A stretch of DNA of 64,000 bases from Mactra quadrangularis (Eukaryota; Mollusca; Bivalvia; Venerida; Mactridae), in contig CM046294.1 in the NCBI GenBank assembly GCA_025267735.1, forward strand, positions 38,439,570 through 38,503,569, written 5' to 3'. Positions 1-13,328 of this stretch are shown in pieces. A model generated the notes under the pieces. That model had not been told where the DNA came from and searched no databases. It worked only from the letters and a program-made list of their open reading frames with translations. A program made the translations under genes and the position numbers. Position 1 is the first letter of the stretch; the number at the start of each line of letters is the position of its first letter.

Positions 1-2850
1 GTAAAATATTTGAACGTAGTGTTCATATTTTTAATGACTTGACCTAGCAATCCTAATCGATGACCCCAATATAATACATCTCACCTTAAGTTGCTTTGAT
101 AAGGAGGTTCTGTGAAAGTTTGATAAGAAGGAAGTTAACTGTGACATCTAAATGACTGTTGATGAATGTCGCTTAAGATAGACTCGACAAAAGAAGGAAA
201 TCAAGCGTTTATAACTTCATATTAAGCGTAAGCTTAAATACACAACTTCATATTGACACATGTATTGCATGCTTTTTCGTGGCTAGACATAACGGTAGAA
301 TTTCATCTACTGGTTGAAGGTTTAAAGATTCTTAGCAAAAGAATCTTTAAACCTTCAACAAGTAGATATCAAATTACCAAGTAGTGACTTCAAATGTTCA
401 ATAAACACGTTAATTAAGTCAAAATGGCAAACAATGAGGAACAATGCAATTTTTAATAAGTTACATGACAGAAAGCAAACACTTGAAACATTTTCGTCAA
501 TAATATTTTCTAATCGCCGAGATAAAATAGTGATTTCGCGATGTAGGATTGGTCATACCAGATTTACACATGCATACCTTCTCAAAAGAGAGAAAGCACC
601 TAAATGTATACTATGTGACGAGCATTTCAATGTCAAACACGTTCTATTTGACTGTCAGGATCTTAAAGACATCCATGACAAACATTTTTAAGTTAACTTA
701 CTTAAAGAACCTTTTGAGTCTGTACCATCATATGCGATACTTAACTTTGTAAAGGAAATTAATGTATATAGTAAGATATAGAGTTTTACATCATTAATAT
801 CGTTTGAAATAGTAATATCATTGATTGCTTTCGGCGCGATATGACCTTGTTGGGTTGGTGCGCCGTAAAACCCAAAACAAACAGAATTTCAGTGTGTCAC
901 GCATAATGGATTGAGGCCCTGCAGTGAGTACATGAACCTGGTTCAAATGTAGCGTTTATATAAATAAATATTTGTATCGAACTGGAAAAAACTTACATGT
1001 CCCTAATTGACTACATTTTGCTGATATATTTTAATTTAAAATCTTGATACAATTAAAATAATAAAAGTCTGCCGAAACAAACGATGAGACATCGGATACC
1101 GACATCCGAGTGACAGTTATAAGTTCTCATTCTCTTTGAACAACCATCAATGACCTAAATATGGACGATTTAAAGTTGGTACACTAAGGCACTTGAATAC
1201 AATACTTCTATGATTTTTTGTTGAAATCTATGGACAAATGTAGATGGAATTGTAAATAGAAAAATATTTCCCTATGTATTACATATGTCTAATCGTTGAC
1301 CAGCTACATGTCGTCTGCTCAATTATATGTTGCCTGCTAAATCAATTTTTATCTATTGTTTAAAAAAATGGTGAAAATATTGTCGGATTGACATACAGTT
1401 TGGAACCAGGCGCCACAAAAACAATTTACTTACTCAATTTTGTCAGAAAAATTCATAAATACAGTACTAGTAACATTATCAATAACTAAGAATGGACCTC
1501 AATTTATTTCCTTTGCTAGCAAACATAAAAAAGAAGCATGTGGTACATGTAGGTTTCACCTTTTTAAGATTAAATCACTATGCTACAATTTTCTTTTGAT
1601 GTCCAAGATTTATAAGTAGTGTCTTTAAGTGAGATATATTACAATATGTAATTTTGTCATGAAATACAGTGTATGTGTCCACTTACTCGTATGTTGAAAT
1701 ACAGATGCGTCGCTTATCAGGAAGTTATAAATAACTTAGCATAAATACTATTAACAATGAACCCTTATGTGTTTTGTCGTGAGATAAACTTGTGTAAATC
1801 CATCATTCAAAAAAGAGTGAGAATTTATGTTTATATCACATATTTTAAATTACCAGCATACAGCTGATTTGTACAAATATGTTTCTTTTGATTAAACGGA
1901 TTGGCTAATTAAGAAACAAAAACATGGGCAAAAAATTAGCTTTATATTAAATGGCATTAAAATGTTTTACATGCTTAAATGGTTGTGTTGTAACGTTGAA
2001 GTTATCGAAACTTTGCTTGAATATGTTCTTTGGCTTTGATTACTATCGATGTATGTACAGCTATTTTGTCAAATTATATTCTATCTGATACAATTGTACA
2101 TGTATACTCTTTTGGGCAACTGCTCTGACACTATTCAAATTTAATGATTACAGGTCGGTCAAGTGATGTTCTTAATGTCCTTAGAAATGGTTGGCGCTCC
2201 AGATTAAACCTTCTGGATCACACACTAATCGATGGCTGACAACTTTCCTTCCTTGCAAAACGATAGAAAACATTCATAAGGTAGTACTTCAAATCCGACA
2301 TTCGGTTACCTTAGACAGTTATGTATGCCACAGTGCCATTTTACTTCATATGTTAATAGTTGTTTTAGTTGTTGTCCTGACCCATAAAGTTGTGTTACGA
2401 TCTTCCAAATAATATAAAACAATCTGGTTTTATACACCAATTATGAAAGCTTTAAAAGCTAACAACAGCATTTTATATCCATTTTTAAATTTTTCACTTA
2501 GCAATATGCGAGACTACATCATTCTCTGCTAAATTGGAAACAATGCTGGTTTTTTAAGGAAATGTTTTTTTTGACCATCCTTTTAGCTTATAACACCTGT
2601 GATTTTTATACCTTGATAACTGTTAAGATATTTCAAACTATTTTGTCACCGTCCTACATATTCTATACTTATTATATCTACTATAACTGACACATTGGAC
2701 ATTAATATGAGGGAAGTAACTACTTAGTTACTTCAATGCAGGGTCGATAGTCAACCTATCATCATTAATGAACATTTTCATGGCGCTGTTACTTCCCTTT
2801 ATAAACTGTTCTATGAGATTCGAGTGGCTTAGTACATATTTTACTTTTTC
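1..2850 (+). repeat. Dispersed repeat R1, copy 1 (interrupted)
   Basis: Bases 1 to about 240 and about 1610 to 2850 align by eye with the repeats at 3940-5340, 58920-59400 and 59996-61380. Shared blocks include GACTTGACC near the start and GAGGGAAGTAACTACT near the end. The middle (about 240-1610) has no counterpart in the other copies and holds a LINE fragment. Short ORFs inside (for example around 2191-2412) are not kept open between copies, so I see no gene. Confidence 0.75.
306..882 (+). mobile_element. 5'-truncated LINE fragment with a short 5' inversion
   Basis: Bases from about 335 match the 3' end of the full-length LINE at 36147-41846: the end of RNase H, the C-terminal Cys/His segment (434-691 reads as a diverged copy of the final ~80 residues) and the 3' tail CGCCGTAAAACCC followed by CAAA-type sequence. 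Bases 306-334 carry the same LINE segment in the opposite orientation (GGTTGAAGGTTTAAAGATTC). The unit is flanked by AGAATTTCA at 297-305 and 883-891, read as a 9-bp target-site duplication. It is a dead copy of the C-terminus of ORF2. Confidence 0.85.
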
Positions 2851-2929
2851 ACATTTAAAAATATTTTAAAGTCACTGATATTGGACACGAAAATATCCGG
2901 GACAAAATTAAACCCATTCTTACCTGAAA

Positions 2930-5680
2930 AAATGTTAAAACATATGTCAAGACACGTGTTTATATGATAAGTGATCCTGTATACTGACTTCCCAAATTGG
3001 ATTGTACTGTGTTATAGATTAATGTGACTTGGTAATTAATGTATATATGATGTATATTAATAACACATACTTAGGCATACAATCCCTGATATTGTTTCAA
3101 ATTAAAAACAAAAACAAAAAAACAGCAACACAATATTGCAGCAAAGTCTTAGCTTTTTAAGATATATTAGATACTGAAGTTAAATAATACACAAAAAAAA
3201 AATATTCACATTTTCGTAAGATAATAACCTATTTCTACACTTTAAAACAATACGATTGTTTGCCGTTATAGTCTAAATTATACACAAAAGAGGAGAAAAG
3301 AGAAATAAAAAATAGAAATGAATAAATTTATATTAAAATTACCTAACAGTTAAACAATATCCATATAAGAAGCGCACTCATCGAACATTTACAATAATAT
3401 GAATAATTCATGCGTTTTCATTAGAGTAAACACATTTTAATTGCCGGTATACGGTTGTATCTTACGTCTTACTTTAGTATAAGAGGACAACTTTACTAAA
3501 CTTTACTAGATCGCTCATCTAAGTCTAAAAATGTTTATGTAACATTCGTATAAGATTCAACCAAAATTACCAAGTTAATGCTCATAGTTGCTCATCATTG
3601 AACTCTTCACAATTGCTCTGTCTTGAAGCATGTTTTAACTACATGTAATGAAGATTTTGGCGAAGCTATGGCATTAGGATTGTTCATGAGATGTTGTCTT
3701 GTTCAATCTACATTTATATAATTTTTAGATAACGCATTAAAAACTAGTCCAATGTATTTATAAAACTATAATAAATGACCAAGAATGTTGAGAATTTAAG
3801 CAAGTATCTTACCATTACCATATGCAAAAGTATTTTTATAAATAAATTGAACTAGTATTTACATTTCAACAAAATGATCAATTTACAACAAAATCGTTTG
3901 TGATGTTACCATTACTAACAAGTTTAATGAAAAGTGAAGTAAAATATTTAAACATTAGAGTGTTTATATATTTATTGACTTGACCGAGCGATCTCAGTCG
4001 ATGAACCCAATATAATACAACTCACTCTAAGTTGCAGTGATATAGAGGTCCGGTGAAAGTTTGCTGAGAAGAAAACAAACTGTGACATCTAGAATATTAA
4101 ATGACTGTTGATAGATGTCTCTTAAGATAAACTATACAAAATAAGGAAATCAAAGGTTTATAACCGTGCATTAAGCGTAAGCTTAGATTAGATAAAATGT
4201 AATTTTGTCATGAAAAACAGCGTATGTATCCACTGATGAAATCGATATGCGTCGCTTATCAGGAAGTTATAAACAATTTTGCATAATTACTATTTAAAAT
4301 GACCTCTAATGTTTTCTGCCGTGAGATAAAACTTGTATAAATCCATCATTTAAAAAATGTGAATTTGTATTAATATCGCATATTTAAAATCACCAGCATG
4401 AAGATACTTTGTACAAATATGTCTTGTTAGGCATTTAGAAAAACATCGGCCAACAAAAATTTAGCTATGTATTGAATGACATTAAAAATGTTCTACATGC
4501 TTAAATGGATGTGTGGTAATGTTAAGGTTATCGAAACTTTGCATGTCCTGAATATGTTTTTTGTCAATGATTAATATAGATGTATGAACAACTATTTTGT
4601 CAAATTGTTTGACATCTGAAACAAATGTATACAATTAAGGGCAACTGCACTGACAATATTTCAAATTTAGTTATTACAGGTCGGTAAAGTGATGTTCTTA
4701 ATGTCCTTGGAAATGGAATGCGCTCCAGATGAACCCTTTTAAAACACACACTAAACGATGGCTGACAACTTTCCTACCTTTCAAAACGATAGAAAACATT
4801 AATAAGGTTGAACTTCAAATCCGGCTTTCGGTTACCTTAGACAGTTATGTTTGCGGCAGTGTTGTACTGCTTCATATGTTAATATATTTTTGTAGTTGTT
4901 GTCCTTACCCGTAAGGTTGTGTTATGATCTCCTTACTTATATACAACAATATGTTACTATACAACACTTATGTCAGCTTCAAATACTCGCAACAACATTC
5001 CATATCCCTTTTTATATTTTTCACTTGGCAATAGGCGAAAAAATATAATTTTTCTACCAACTTGAATACAATGCTGGTTCTTTCAGGAAATATTTATATG
5101 ACCATCACTCAGTTTATTACACCTGTGATTCCATGCCTTTATTACTGTGAAGATATGTTACACTATTTTGTCACTGTCCTACATAATTATTTTATTCTTA
5201 TTATATCTACTATAGTTGGTACATTGGACATTTATATGAGGGAGGTAACTACTTAGTAACTTTAACGCAAGATCGTTATAACTAATGAACATTTTCATGA
5301 CGCTGTTGCTTCCCTTTATAAACTGTCCTTTGATAATCGAGTGACTTAGTTCATATTTTTATTTTTCTGTTTTGCTTTTGCAAGGTTTTGCTCCATTTTT
5401 TACACCACATGTGCAAACTATATTTTGAATTGTAAAATTACGTTGTTTTATAGTAGATTTTGAAGTGTGCAAATATATTCTTTTATACACAGCTTGTCAT
5501 TGTAAATCTTAATCATAAAGAGGATGCATATAAACATTGTAAGCCTGTTATCTAATCCAATATTTCCAAAATATATAACTAAGGTATCAATTAACACAGA
5601 AGTGCAGTGAATAGTGATGGCAGTGAAGAGTGGTAAATATATCGTAGTATAGATAATCACGTTAAATATACGATAGAAAT
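2930..5680 (+). repeat. Dispersed repeat R1, copy 2
   Basis: The segment from about 3240 to 5680 matches 58190-59400 and 59996-61690 over most of its length, including an upstream block (CCATATAAGAAGCGC at 3360, CCATATAAGTAGCGC at 58300) and the terminal block from 5340. The first 300 bases (2930-3230) resemble the end of repeat R2 near 53930-54120. No conserved coding sequence is visible; the small ORF at 4729-4914 corresponds to a broken frame in the copy near 60770. Confidence 0.75.
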
Positions 5681-5768
5681 GTATTTAATGAAAACAAATT
5701 CTTAACATGTCAAACACCCGGTCAATGTTTGGTATTTGACAATAAACACTTAAAAACACAGATGTCTG

Positions 5769-5897
5769 CATATTTTTTGTAAGAGTTCTAGTCCAATGGA
5801 AGGACGTTCGATTAAGGAATTGATGTTCCAATTCCGAACTCCTGTAAGAGCACTGCTAATTTACTTTAGCGACAGTGTTTTTGTTACAAAAAATATG
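5769..5897. repeat. Small MITE-like element with 14-bp inverted ends
   Basis: CATATTTTTTGTAA at 5769-5782 is repeated as its exact reverse complement at 5884-5897. The 129-bp unit contains no ORF. It may be a miniature inverted-repeat transposon; no clear target duplication is seen. Confidence 0.4.
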
Positions 5898-6366
5898 TCA
5901 AAGATGACTATACTTGTTTGACCAAGTAATCAAAAGAAGATCAAAATACAAACGGAGAAGCACGCAGCGGAATTAACTATTATGTCTTCAAAATTTCAAC
6001 TCAGATTGCTCACTTATATTTTATGAGAATTCTATGGAACACATCAAACTTAAGGCTAAATAGCGTGGTTAAATTCTACTAAAATGGTAGTGTCTGTTTT
6101 GATCATTCATTTGAAGAATGGATATTTAGCAGCTGAATAGGATTTTGTAAAAAAAACTTCAACTTCAATGGCGAAAACTGCTTCATGAATACATCTACGT
6201 TCGTGGAGATTCGTTTGTGGCAGTGTTTCGTATCAGGAGGTACGCAACAATTTCGGTCGTAGAAGGATGAATCCGTTCCTGTGCCTTCAATGTTTAAATA
6301 GTTGATATCAAATTTCTTGGTATAAGGATAAATCCGTTCATGTGCCTTCAATGTTTAAATAGTTAA

Positions 6367-9300
6367 GGGGGTGGGTCCATGTGATCACATTTTTTAAAAG
6401 GACTTAACTTTTCTTGAAACTTTGCACAAATGTTGTTCAATGTTTAAACTTTTAAAAAATGTAATAAAATTTGGGGGTCACCGAAATCGTTTTTGGGTCA
6501 AGGTCATTTGAAGGTCACCACCTCTGAAACTGCTGATTTGAGGAAGAATTTTGACAATTTAGAAAAGTACCTACAGCAAAAAATTATTAACCACCGGAAT
6601 ATTATTTTTTCGCTTGATTATAAGTAAATAACCTGTAAGAATTGTAGTACAAGAAATTTAATTATCAAAAATTCCATATTTTTCCTTGTAGGCTCTTAAC
6701 TGGTCTCCATCCTGTATGCCCAAAATTGGTTATTTTTCTAGGGATTAAGATAAATGTTCAACATATTTTTTTATATATATACAGAACTTAACTTTTGATT
6801 AAATTTTGCATCATAAATCAGACATTAATATTGTTTGATTTTATGGGGGAAAAAACATAGGTCACCGACCTTTGAAAAAAGTTACGAGACTCTTTTTGAT
6901 ACATTATGTCGGTAAAAATCAGGTAAAATATTATAAAATACCACAAATGCGTTATAATAGTGTAAAATGATATAATAGTTAATTTTATGGATGATTACGT
7001 GTGATTGTATGTATCATATTTCGTGCGTTTGTCCCTAAAGTAGTCTTTAGGTAACTCGGTTGGTCATTTTGCTCGAAAATCGTCTGACAAATGACCCCAC
7101 CCACCAACAAAACAAGCTTTTGAAGCAAATATTCAGGGTTATGAGATTTTGTCAAGAGAGAGGTTTATAATACATTTTAGAATCTTCGTGAATTTGTTTG
7201 GGCACATCTGAAGTAATTTGATCAAATAAATTAGAGTCACCAAACATTTAAAAGGGTTATGGTCATTTCAAAATGACCCCCAAAAAACATGTAAATCTCC
7301 GCCAAAAATGCGTCAAAAATAGCATATATCAGACAGATGCATAGGAAACAGTCCATTTGTCATCAAATGATGAATATGTTAGTGACAAATGTTTTAAATT
7401 CGATAAATCTCACTTTATCATGCATTTTTTTACCATTTTATTCAGCGAATTCCGCAAAATGTATGTTAGAAATGAAAAGTGCCCCACCCACTTATAAAAA
7501 ATTGGTCAAATAGTCTATTTTTTACATCAAAATAAATTAGTGACTTAGTAACATTTTTAATTGTGTTTAAATGTGAGATTAAATGAATTTTTATCAGATA
7601 GACGTGAAAAAAGCAAAAGGTCACCGAATTTTTAAATTTCAATACAATAGCTAGGCCTACAAGATGTTGATACTACCTAGTATAAGAAGCAAAAATTGAG
7701 TAAATTTTACTATTATTTTCATCATGTCTAAATATAGCATCTGACTGAGTATATAACTCAAATTCATGTTTTTAATAGTTAATCACTTCAGGTGGGGTAA
7801 ATAATTTTTTAATGCTGAATTATCAAAAAGTGGAAAATCTTATTTGAAAAATTTAAAATGCATTATCATTTAAAGTGAGGAATACCCCACCCACTTCTTC
7901 AATTCCCATTCAAAATCCATATATTCTTATTATGTATTATTGTCATGAAATAATGATAATGCAATATACCCTTCTTAAAGATGTGATGAAAAATTCTTTA
8001 CTTCACATTTGTATTACAAAAATATACCGTTTTAAAAAAGTCACCATGGCAACCAAATGTTCTGAATTATTGTGAATAGAGACATTCACATGTTTTAATT
8101 TTGTTTTATGTTATATGCATATTCTATAGAGTAAATCCTTATGATTTTCATAAATAAACACATCATATTGTGGGAGTAAGTCCTGTATAATTATATTTTT
8201 GTTGCACTAGTTATCATAAGTACCTTCATCACTTTTTAAGTTAGCTACTATTCATATTGTATCGAGACTAACAAAAGGAATGTGTTGTATTCATGGCCAT
8301 TTACCGAGGTTCTTGCCAATCTAAGGTATGATACATGTCCATGGTTTTCCTTACCAAATAGTACCTCCTTTACCATAGCATGGAAATGCAATAATATTGC
8401 TAAATTGCCACTACACATAACAAAAGATTAGGATTTGCATCTGTGAATTACTGACTACTGCATGACTACTGCTGGACTACTATAGTGAAAGCCATTTATA
8501 AATAATGACATGGCTTTTAGAATTGTCAACAATACAACAACTGAAAACTCATTTAATATATTTATTGCATGGATTGTATTATTTACAATGATTTTATCTA
8601 CACCATTCCAACACCAAAACCAAGTAGATCTATAACATATCATGAACACACAAAGTGAGTTCTTACTGTCAATTTATTTATTAACATTGTTTTAAAACAT
8701 TTCAACAATCACTTGTGGCTTAGACAATCGAATGTGGGTATTTTTTTTAATTCATAGTCTGTTCCCTAACCACCTGCCATGCTGTCAGAGTATCATCAGT
8801 GTGGCACAACTCAATACCTCAGTCATCTGTAAGAAAGAACGATATTGACTAGTATTTTTTTCAATTATGGACAAATGTAACAAATAAAAGAAAAGAAAAT
8901 ACCTAAAAATAACTAAACTTCTTGTAACATTTTAAAGAAGTCAAATGTTTCATCAAACTGTTATCATTGTTGATAAAAACCAATGTTTTTTATGTTTTAT
9001 GATATCAGTCATATCTTTGATCATATACCTCAATATACACCTAACTAAACAAGTGAGTATAAATGCTTAAAGATCAAGATTATAATAATATTCTAGAAAA
9101 ATAAAAGGATTGTCATCTAAGAAAATTTATAATATAGATCTTAGTCTGTTTCTCTGGTTATATGCATGTACATGATTCAAAGTAGATGAAAAATAGACTA
9201 GCTGAGGTTAATGAAATGGAAGAACTACTTTGGTGCACTATACAAATTTATAATACATAAAAAGCATAACACAAAGAATAAATAAAAAGTTAAAGTTTAT

Positions 9301-10314
9301 GTGAAAATTGTATGCCCCCTCCCCTCCAGCAAACAACTTGATCTGCCACTGATCAGCTTTAGAGAGAGGTGGGGTATGAAATGTAAACAAACCTGTGTAT
9401 TGTTGTGCATTGAGTAATATTCTAGATTAAATGTATCACCATTTAGTCAAACAGGATGCTCAAATAGCATATACACCTGAAAATATAAATAATGAAGTCT
9501 CCAAGTAAAGATTCTATACATCAACGAAATAGTTCATAATCTAGTTAAATTTTTCTAACTGGAGACAGTTTGTCTAGACTTATAGACGCCTTCACATGGA
9601 AAATAACCATCTGCATCATACTGTACACTACGTGTCAAGATATTAAATTAAAAGTCACGAATAGTATTCTATATTTCACGTACTAAATTGGAAAATTATA
9701 AATCCGTATCCGAAATAATCTGTATCCGAAAACTGTTATATAATTATTGCATCATGTCTCTAAAATCTGGGAAACAATATATTTTAACCAGAATATTATA
9801 CACACTATTTTCACGCATCAATATTAATACAATTAAGAATGATAACTTACATTTTCTTACATGTGTTTCATCTCACAGTGTCAAACACAGACCAAGGTCG
9901 TCTGCAGAATGCTAATGATATCAAAGTTAGATTTCTTGACGAATTTTGACGTCATCAACTATACTCAGTGTTGCATTGTATGTCATCTCTGTTCGTACCT
10001 CTCAACAATACTACTTGGCAAATCTACGTTCAGCAGAATCAGTAGTTATACAGAATATGTTATTCTTGACAGCATCTGCAGAACTTTGCCGTAAATCTAA
10101 AGTTACCTCCCTTTGTTTACAATCAATGTCGTAAAATATTTTTGTTTAGTCACAGGCTCTAACAAAGGGAAGGTAATCTTGCAAATTTCATTTTTGTCGT
10201 CAGTTGAGGCAGATATAATTTTAATTATGATAGCTTATGGGCCTGAATTAGTTAGTTGGTATATTACCGTTTTATGGTTGTCGTCATCAAAAATTCGCCT
10301 ATGGACCCACCCCC
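6367..10314. mobile_element. 3.9-kb TTAA-flanked element with 14-bp terminal inverted repeats
   Basis: The ends are GGGGGTGGGTCCAT (6367-6380) and its reverse complement (10301-10314), each directly next to TTAA (6363-6366 and 10315-10318). Joining the outer flanks recreates a sequence found nearby at about 6290-6327 (GTTTAAATAG then TATCAAATTTCTTGG), which acts as an approximate empty site. Inside, CCCCACCCAC-type motifs like the terminal repeat recur (near 7093, 7480 and 7880, and inverted near 7790). No ORF above about 80 codons is present, so it is non-autonomous. TTAA duplication is typical of piggyBac-like transposases, but the tips do not start with CCC. The family is therefore unassigned. 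Confidence 0.7.
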
Positions 10315-10318
10315 TTAA

Positions 10319-11200
10319 TATCAAATTTCTTGGTATAGGAAAATGTTGATGATGATGAACCTTTTTTCGGAGGGTGAGTCAAATTGTAAAATAATTGTCC
10401 AGAAAAAAAGAGTAAGGCAAATAAGACACCGTTCTTTACCTATCTAAGTGTTGATAAATTGCGCCACATCGAGTTCAACATAAACATTGTAATTTCACTA
10501 ACTTTACAAAACAATTTATGAGGTAAATATGCAATATTTGTGAATCATAATTTACAAAATGTAACTTAATATTTTCATTGTAATATCACGTTTGTTGAGT
10601 TTCTTACTGTCCTTGTAATACCATGTATTATGTATAAGCGAGGTAATACGTATTTTTCAAATGTTAAAGTGTGTACTGAGTTACTCCCCTTTGGTAAATG
10701 CATTAGATATTGTAGCTCGATCATGTTACAAAGTTCTCAACAACTTTGATGAATCAATCTCAAGTTAACGCTGGTCACCGGTTCTGCATTGGCATGTCTG
10801 TTTCCTGCCGAAGGGAACAACGAGGTGTGTTTTGGATGTGGCTCTAACCTTGCGGAGCAGCCCATCTAAATATTACTAGTTTAACGCCGTTATTTAATGG
10901 TAACGGCTGCTGAGCTGAATAGTCATACCATATTGTATATACATACATTAACAAACATGTATATTATTCATAAAACAAGCAAGTTTACTTTGTTATTTAT
11001 TTCTGAATAAACAGTGACAAAGCAGTGTATATCAATAAGTCAAACAGTGACAAACAAATAACAAATTAAGCAAATAAAGACACCCAATTTAAGGAAAATA
11101 CATTGTAACATAATGTCATAAGATTAATGAATAATTACTTGAAGCAAACTATTGTAACATATGGTACTTTACGCGACAATTAAATGATGATTCAGTCACA
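10319..11200. other. Intergenic stretch, nothing recognised
   Basis: AT-rich sequence between the TTAA element and the duplicated ORF region. I see no coding signal or strong repeat structure. Confidence 0.5.
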
Positions 11201-11282
11201 TTGTGAATGTCATATTGTTATCCATTTCACTGTCGCTGGATAACATAATTGACAATTTGCCGGGCCTGCCATTTCTAAATAT

Positions 11283-11597
11283 TCATAATCCGTTCACCAA
11301 TGAAAGGATTGCCGTATTATTGGAAAAAAGTCGCTTGTCTTTAGACTTAAGACTACTTTTCTGCACATATAAACCGCTTGACTGAGGGCGTGGGTATTGT
11401 AGCCTCGGCGTAATGACAGAGCTAACGAAAGGATTATCGTATTCTTGCACAAAACAGTCGTTTTTCTTTGGACTTAGATTTCCTTTGCTATACAGATTAG
11501 CTGCTTCGCTGAGGTCGTGGGTATAGTAACCTCGGCGGAATGACAGTGCTATAACACGGTTTGAAACTAGTTCTTTGAACATATACACATCAGTGCC
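11283..11597 (-). CDS. Unrecognised ORF with an internal tandem duplication
   Basis: A reading frame of about 104 codons is open from just after an in-frame stop (11598-11600) to 11283. Nucleotides about 11300-11430 and 11431-11560 are diverged copies of one unit of about 130 bp. The frame therefore contains two related stretches, one with SFRRGYYTHDLSEAANLYSK and one with TPRLQYPRPQSSGLYVQK. The frame stays open across both copies. No ATG or convincing splice acceptor opens it, and the family is not recognised. It could be an exon of an unseen gene or a chance open frame in duplicated non-coding DNA. Confidence 0.25.
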   Translation of the reverse strand, partial: GTDVYMFKELVSNRVIALSFRRGYYTHDLSEAANLYSKGNLSPKKNDCFVQEYDNPFVSSVITPRLQYPRPQSSGLYVQKSSLKSKDKRLFSNNTAILSLVNGL

Positions 11598-12657
11598 TTA
11601 CTGGATAAAAAGTTAGGTAAAGGAGTTTCCGTAGAGCATGATTAATATTCAACAAAAAGAAGATAAACATTGTTAAATTTACATGTGGCATAATAATGAA
11701 ACATTATATAACATTTTTGTTGCATCAACCACAACCATTAGCGTGACCGGATAGAGATAATAAAAATTGAACAATGGTCTAGCCTCGTTTTCAGGCTTTT
11801 TAAAGAACAGTTTTTTATTATCCGTTTTTTATTTCTAAATTGTGTCTGTAAGTCTTTAAGCATGTATAAAACCCCTCCTTTTTGCATAATTATAATGCAA
11901 TAATCTGTAAATACGATTACATCTAAGTAGACGGTGATCCAATACCGTGACAGACCTGAATCATCACAAACATTTACACAATATCAAAACTAAAAACAAC
12001 TAAATAAAGACATTAAAATCAAATATACAAAGAATAAACATTACAATGAATTAGTACTTTTATAACAATATCACAACATATTTTAAGGTGCTATAACATA
12101 AAACACAATAAATATTACAACATATACACTATGTTACTGAATAGTATCAATTAAAGTTAAATTAAACTTGTCCAGAGTTCAATGTTGATTGAATTATTAC
12201 CAATTGTCCAGTGGCAATATTGTGTTGAATAAAACTAATGTATTTTATAATCTTTAACACCATATCATGTCACTGAATTTACTGTTTTTTAGTTTCAATT
12301 CATTTTACAACATTTTTAATCATATCAAAAGTAGAATTAAGCATTGCAATATATTAAGATCATATTTGTTTAACCCTTATCATGTTATACGTGACCACAG
12401 GTCGCGATGATCTTATCGTTTTCCCACTGCTGAGCGCGACCTACAGTCGCGATACATATGTTTCCAAGTTACGCCCTCTTATTATCCTCATATTATGCTT
12501 AAAATAGATTGACATCTGTACAAAATGTATTTTATCAAAGGCCAAAATCTAGTTGATGATGTTATTTATTAAAATATTGATCAGTAGAAGTTTAATCCAG
12601 CCTTACGCGCAAAAAACAAACTCCATTTCTCCCTAAGTTTTCACAACCATAACAATC

Positions 12658-12969
12658 ATGGCGGCTTATGCAAAACAACGATTTTCGTTAGACGATGTTT
12701 TCGAGGAATTATTCAAAGATTTTAATTGTTTTGTACAGAAAAAAAAGTTTAATTGCTTTTTCATAAATTTACTTATACTTAATGTCGGTAATTTATTTGT
12801 TTTCACCGTATGTCCGCAAGCTCCGAAAACGAAAGTAGAAAAAACAAAAGTAGACATTGAAACGTATATAAAACGCGTTTTCACATATTATAGGTTTTTG
12901 GTGATTGATTTCCATAATAATGATATTTATTGGTGGCATTGTTATGTTTTCAAGTTTTATAATTCATAA
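12658..12969 (+). pseudogene. N-terminal fragment of a possible piggyBac transposase
   Basis: The frame begins MAAYAKQRFSLDDVFEELF. This acidic, short-helix start resembles the N-termini of piggyBac transposases, and it lies in the expected place about 285 bp inside the left terminus. After about 35 codons the frame runs into low-complexity AT-rich sequence (FVQKKKFNCFFINLL). None of the catalytic aspartate region is present. The body was probably lost by internal deletion before or after the pogo-like insertion. The link to piggyBac rests mainly on the surrounding termini. Confidence 0.4.
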
Positions 12970-13328
12970 GTGTTACTGTGTATACATTTTTTATATATAA
13001 GAGTGTTTATAATTCAATTCTTAGTTGTGTAAATAAAATTGTAATACTGTGAACATTCAATACATACAAAAAAAATGCAAACCATCGGTCAACTAGTATG
13101 TAAGTTTAATATTCAGTTTAATATTCTAGTTACCCAATTAACATAATTGATATGCATGATTTTATGATGCTATTCATTTCCTGTCTTAAAATACAATCAA
13201 TATGCATGAAATGATTTAAACAGCCAGAGTATAGCAAACTGAAATATTGCCACATATTTTCGTTTCTATAGTGTCATATGGAAGACTTAAAACAGATGGT
13301 AAGATGACAAAAATCAATAAAAATTATA

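Noticed and set aside
2191..4914. Similar short frames in R1 copies 1 and 2 (RWLTTFLP...KTIEN)
   Set aside because: They reflect repeat homology; the corresponding frame in the copy near 60770 is broken and there is no start or domain.
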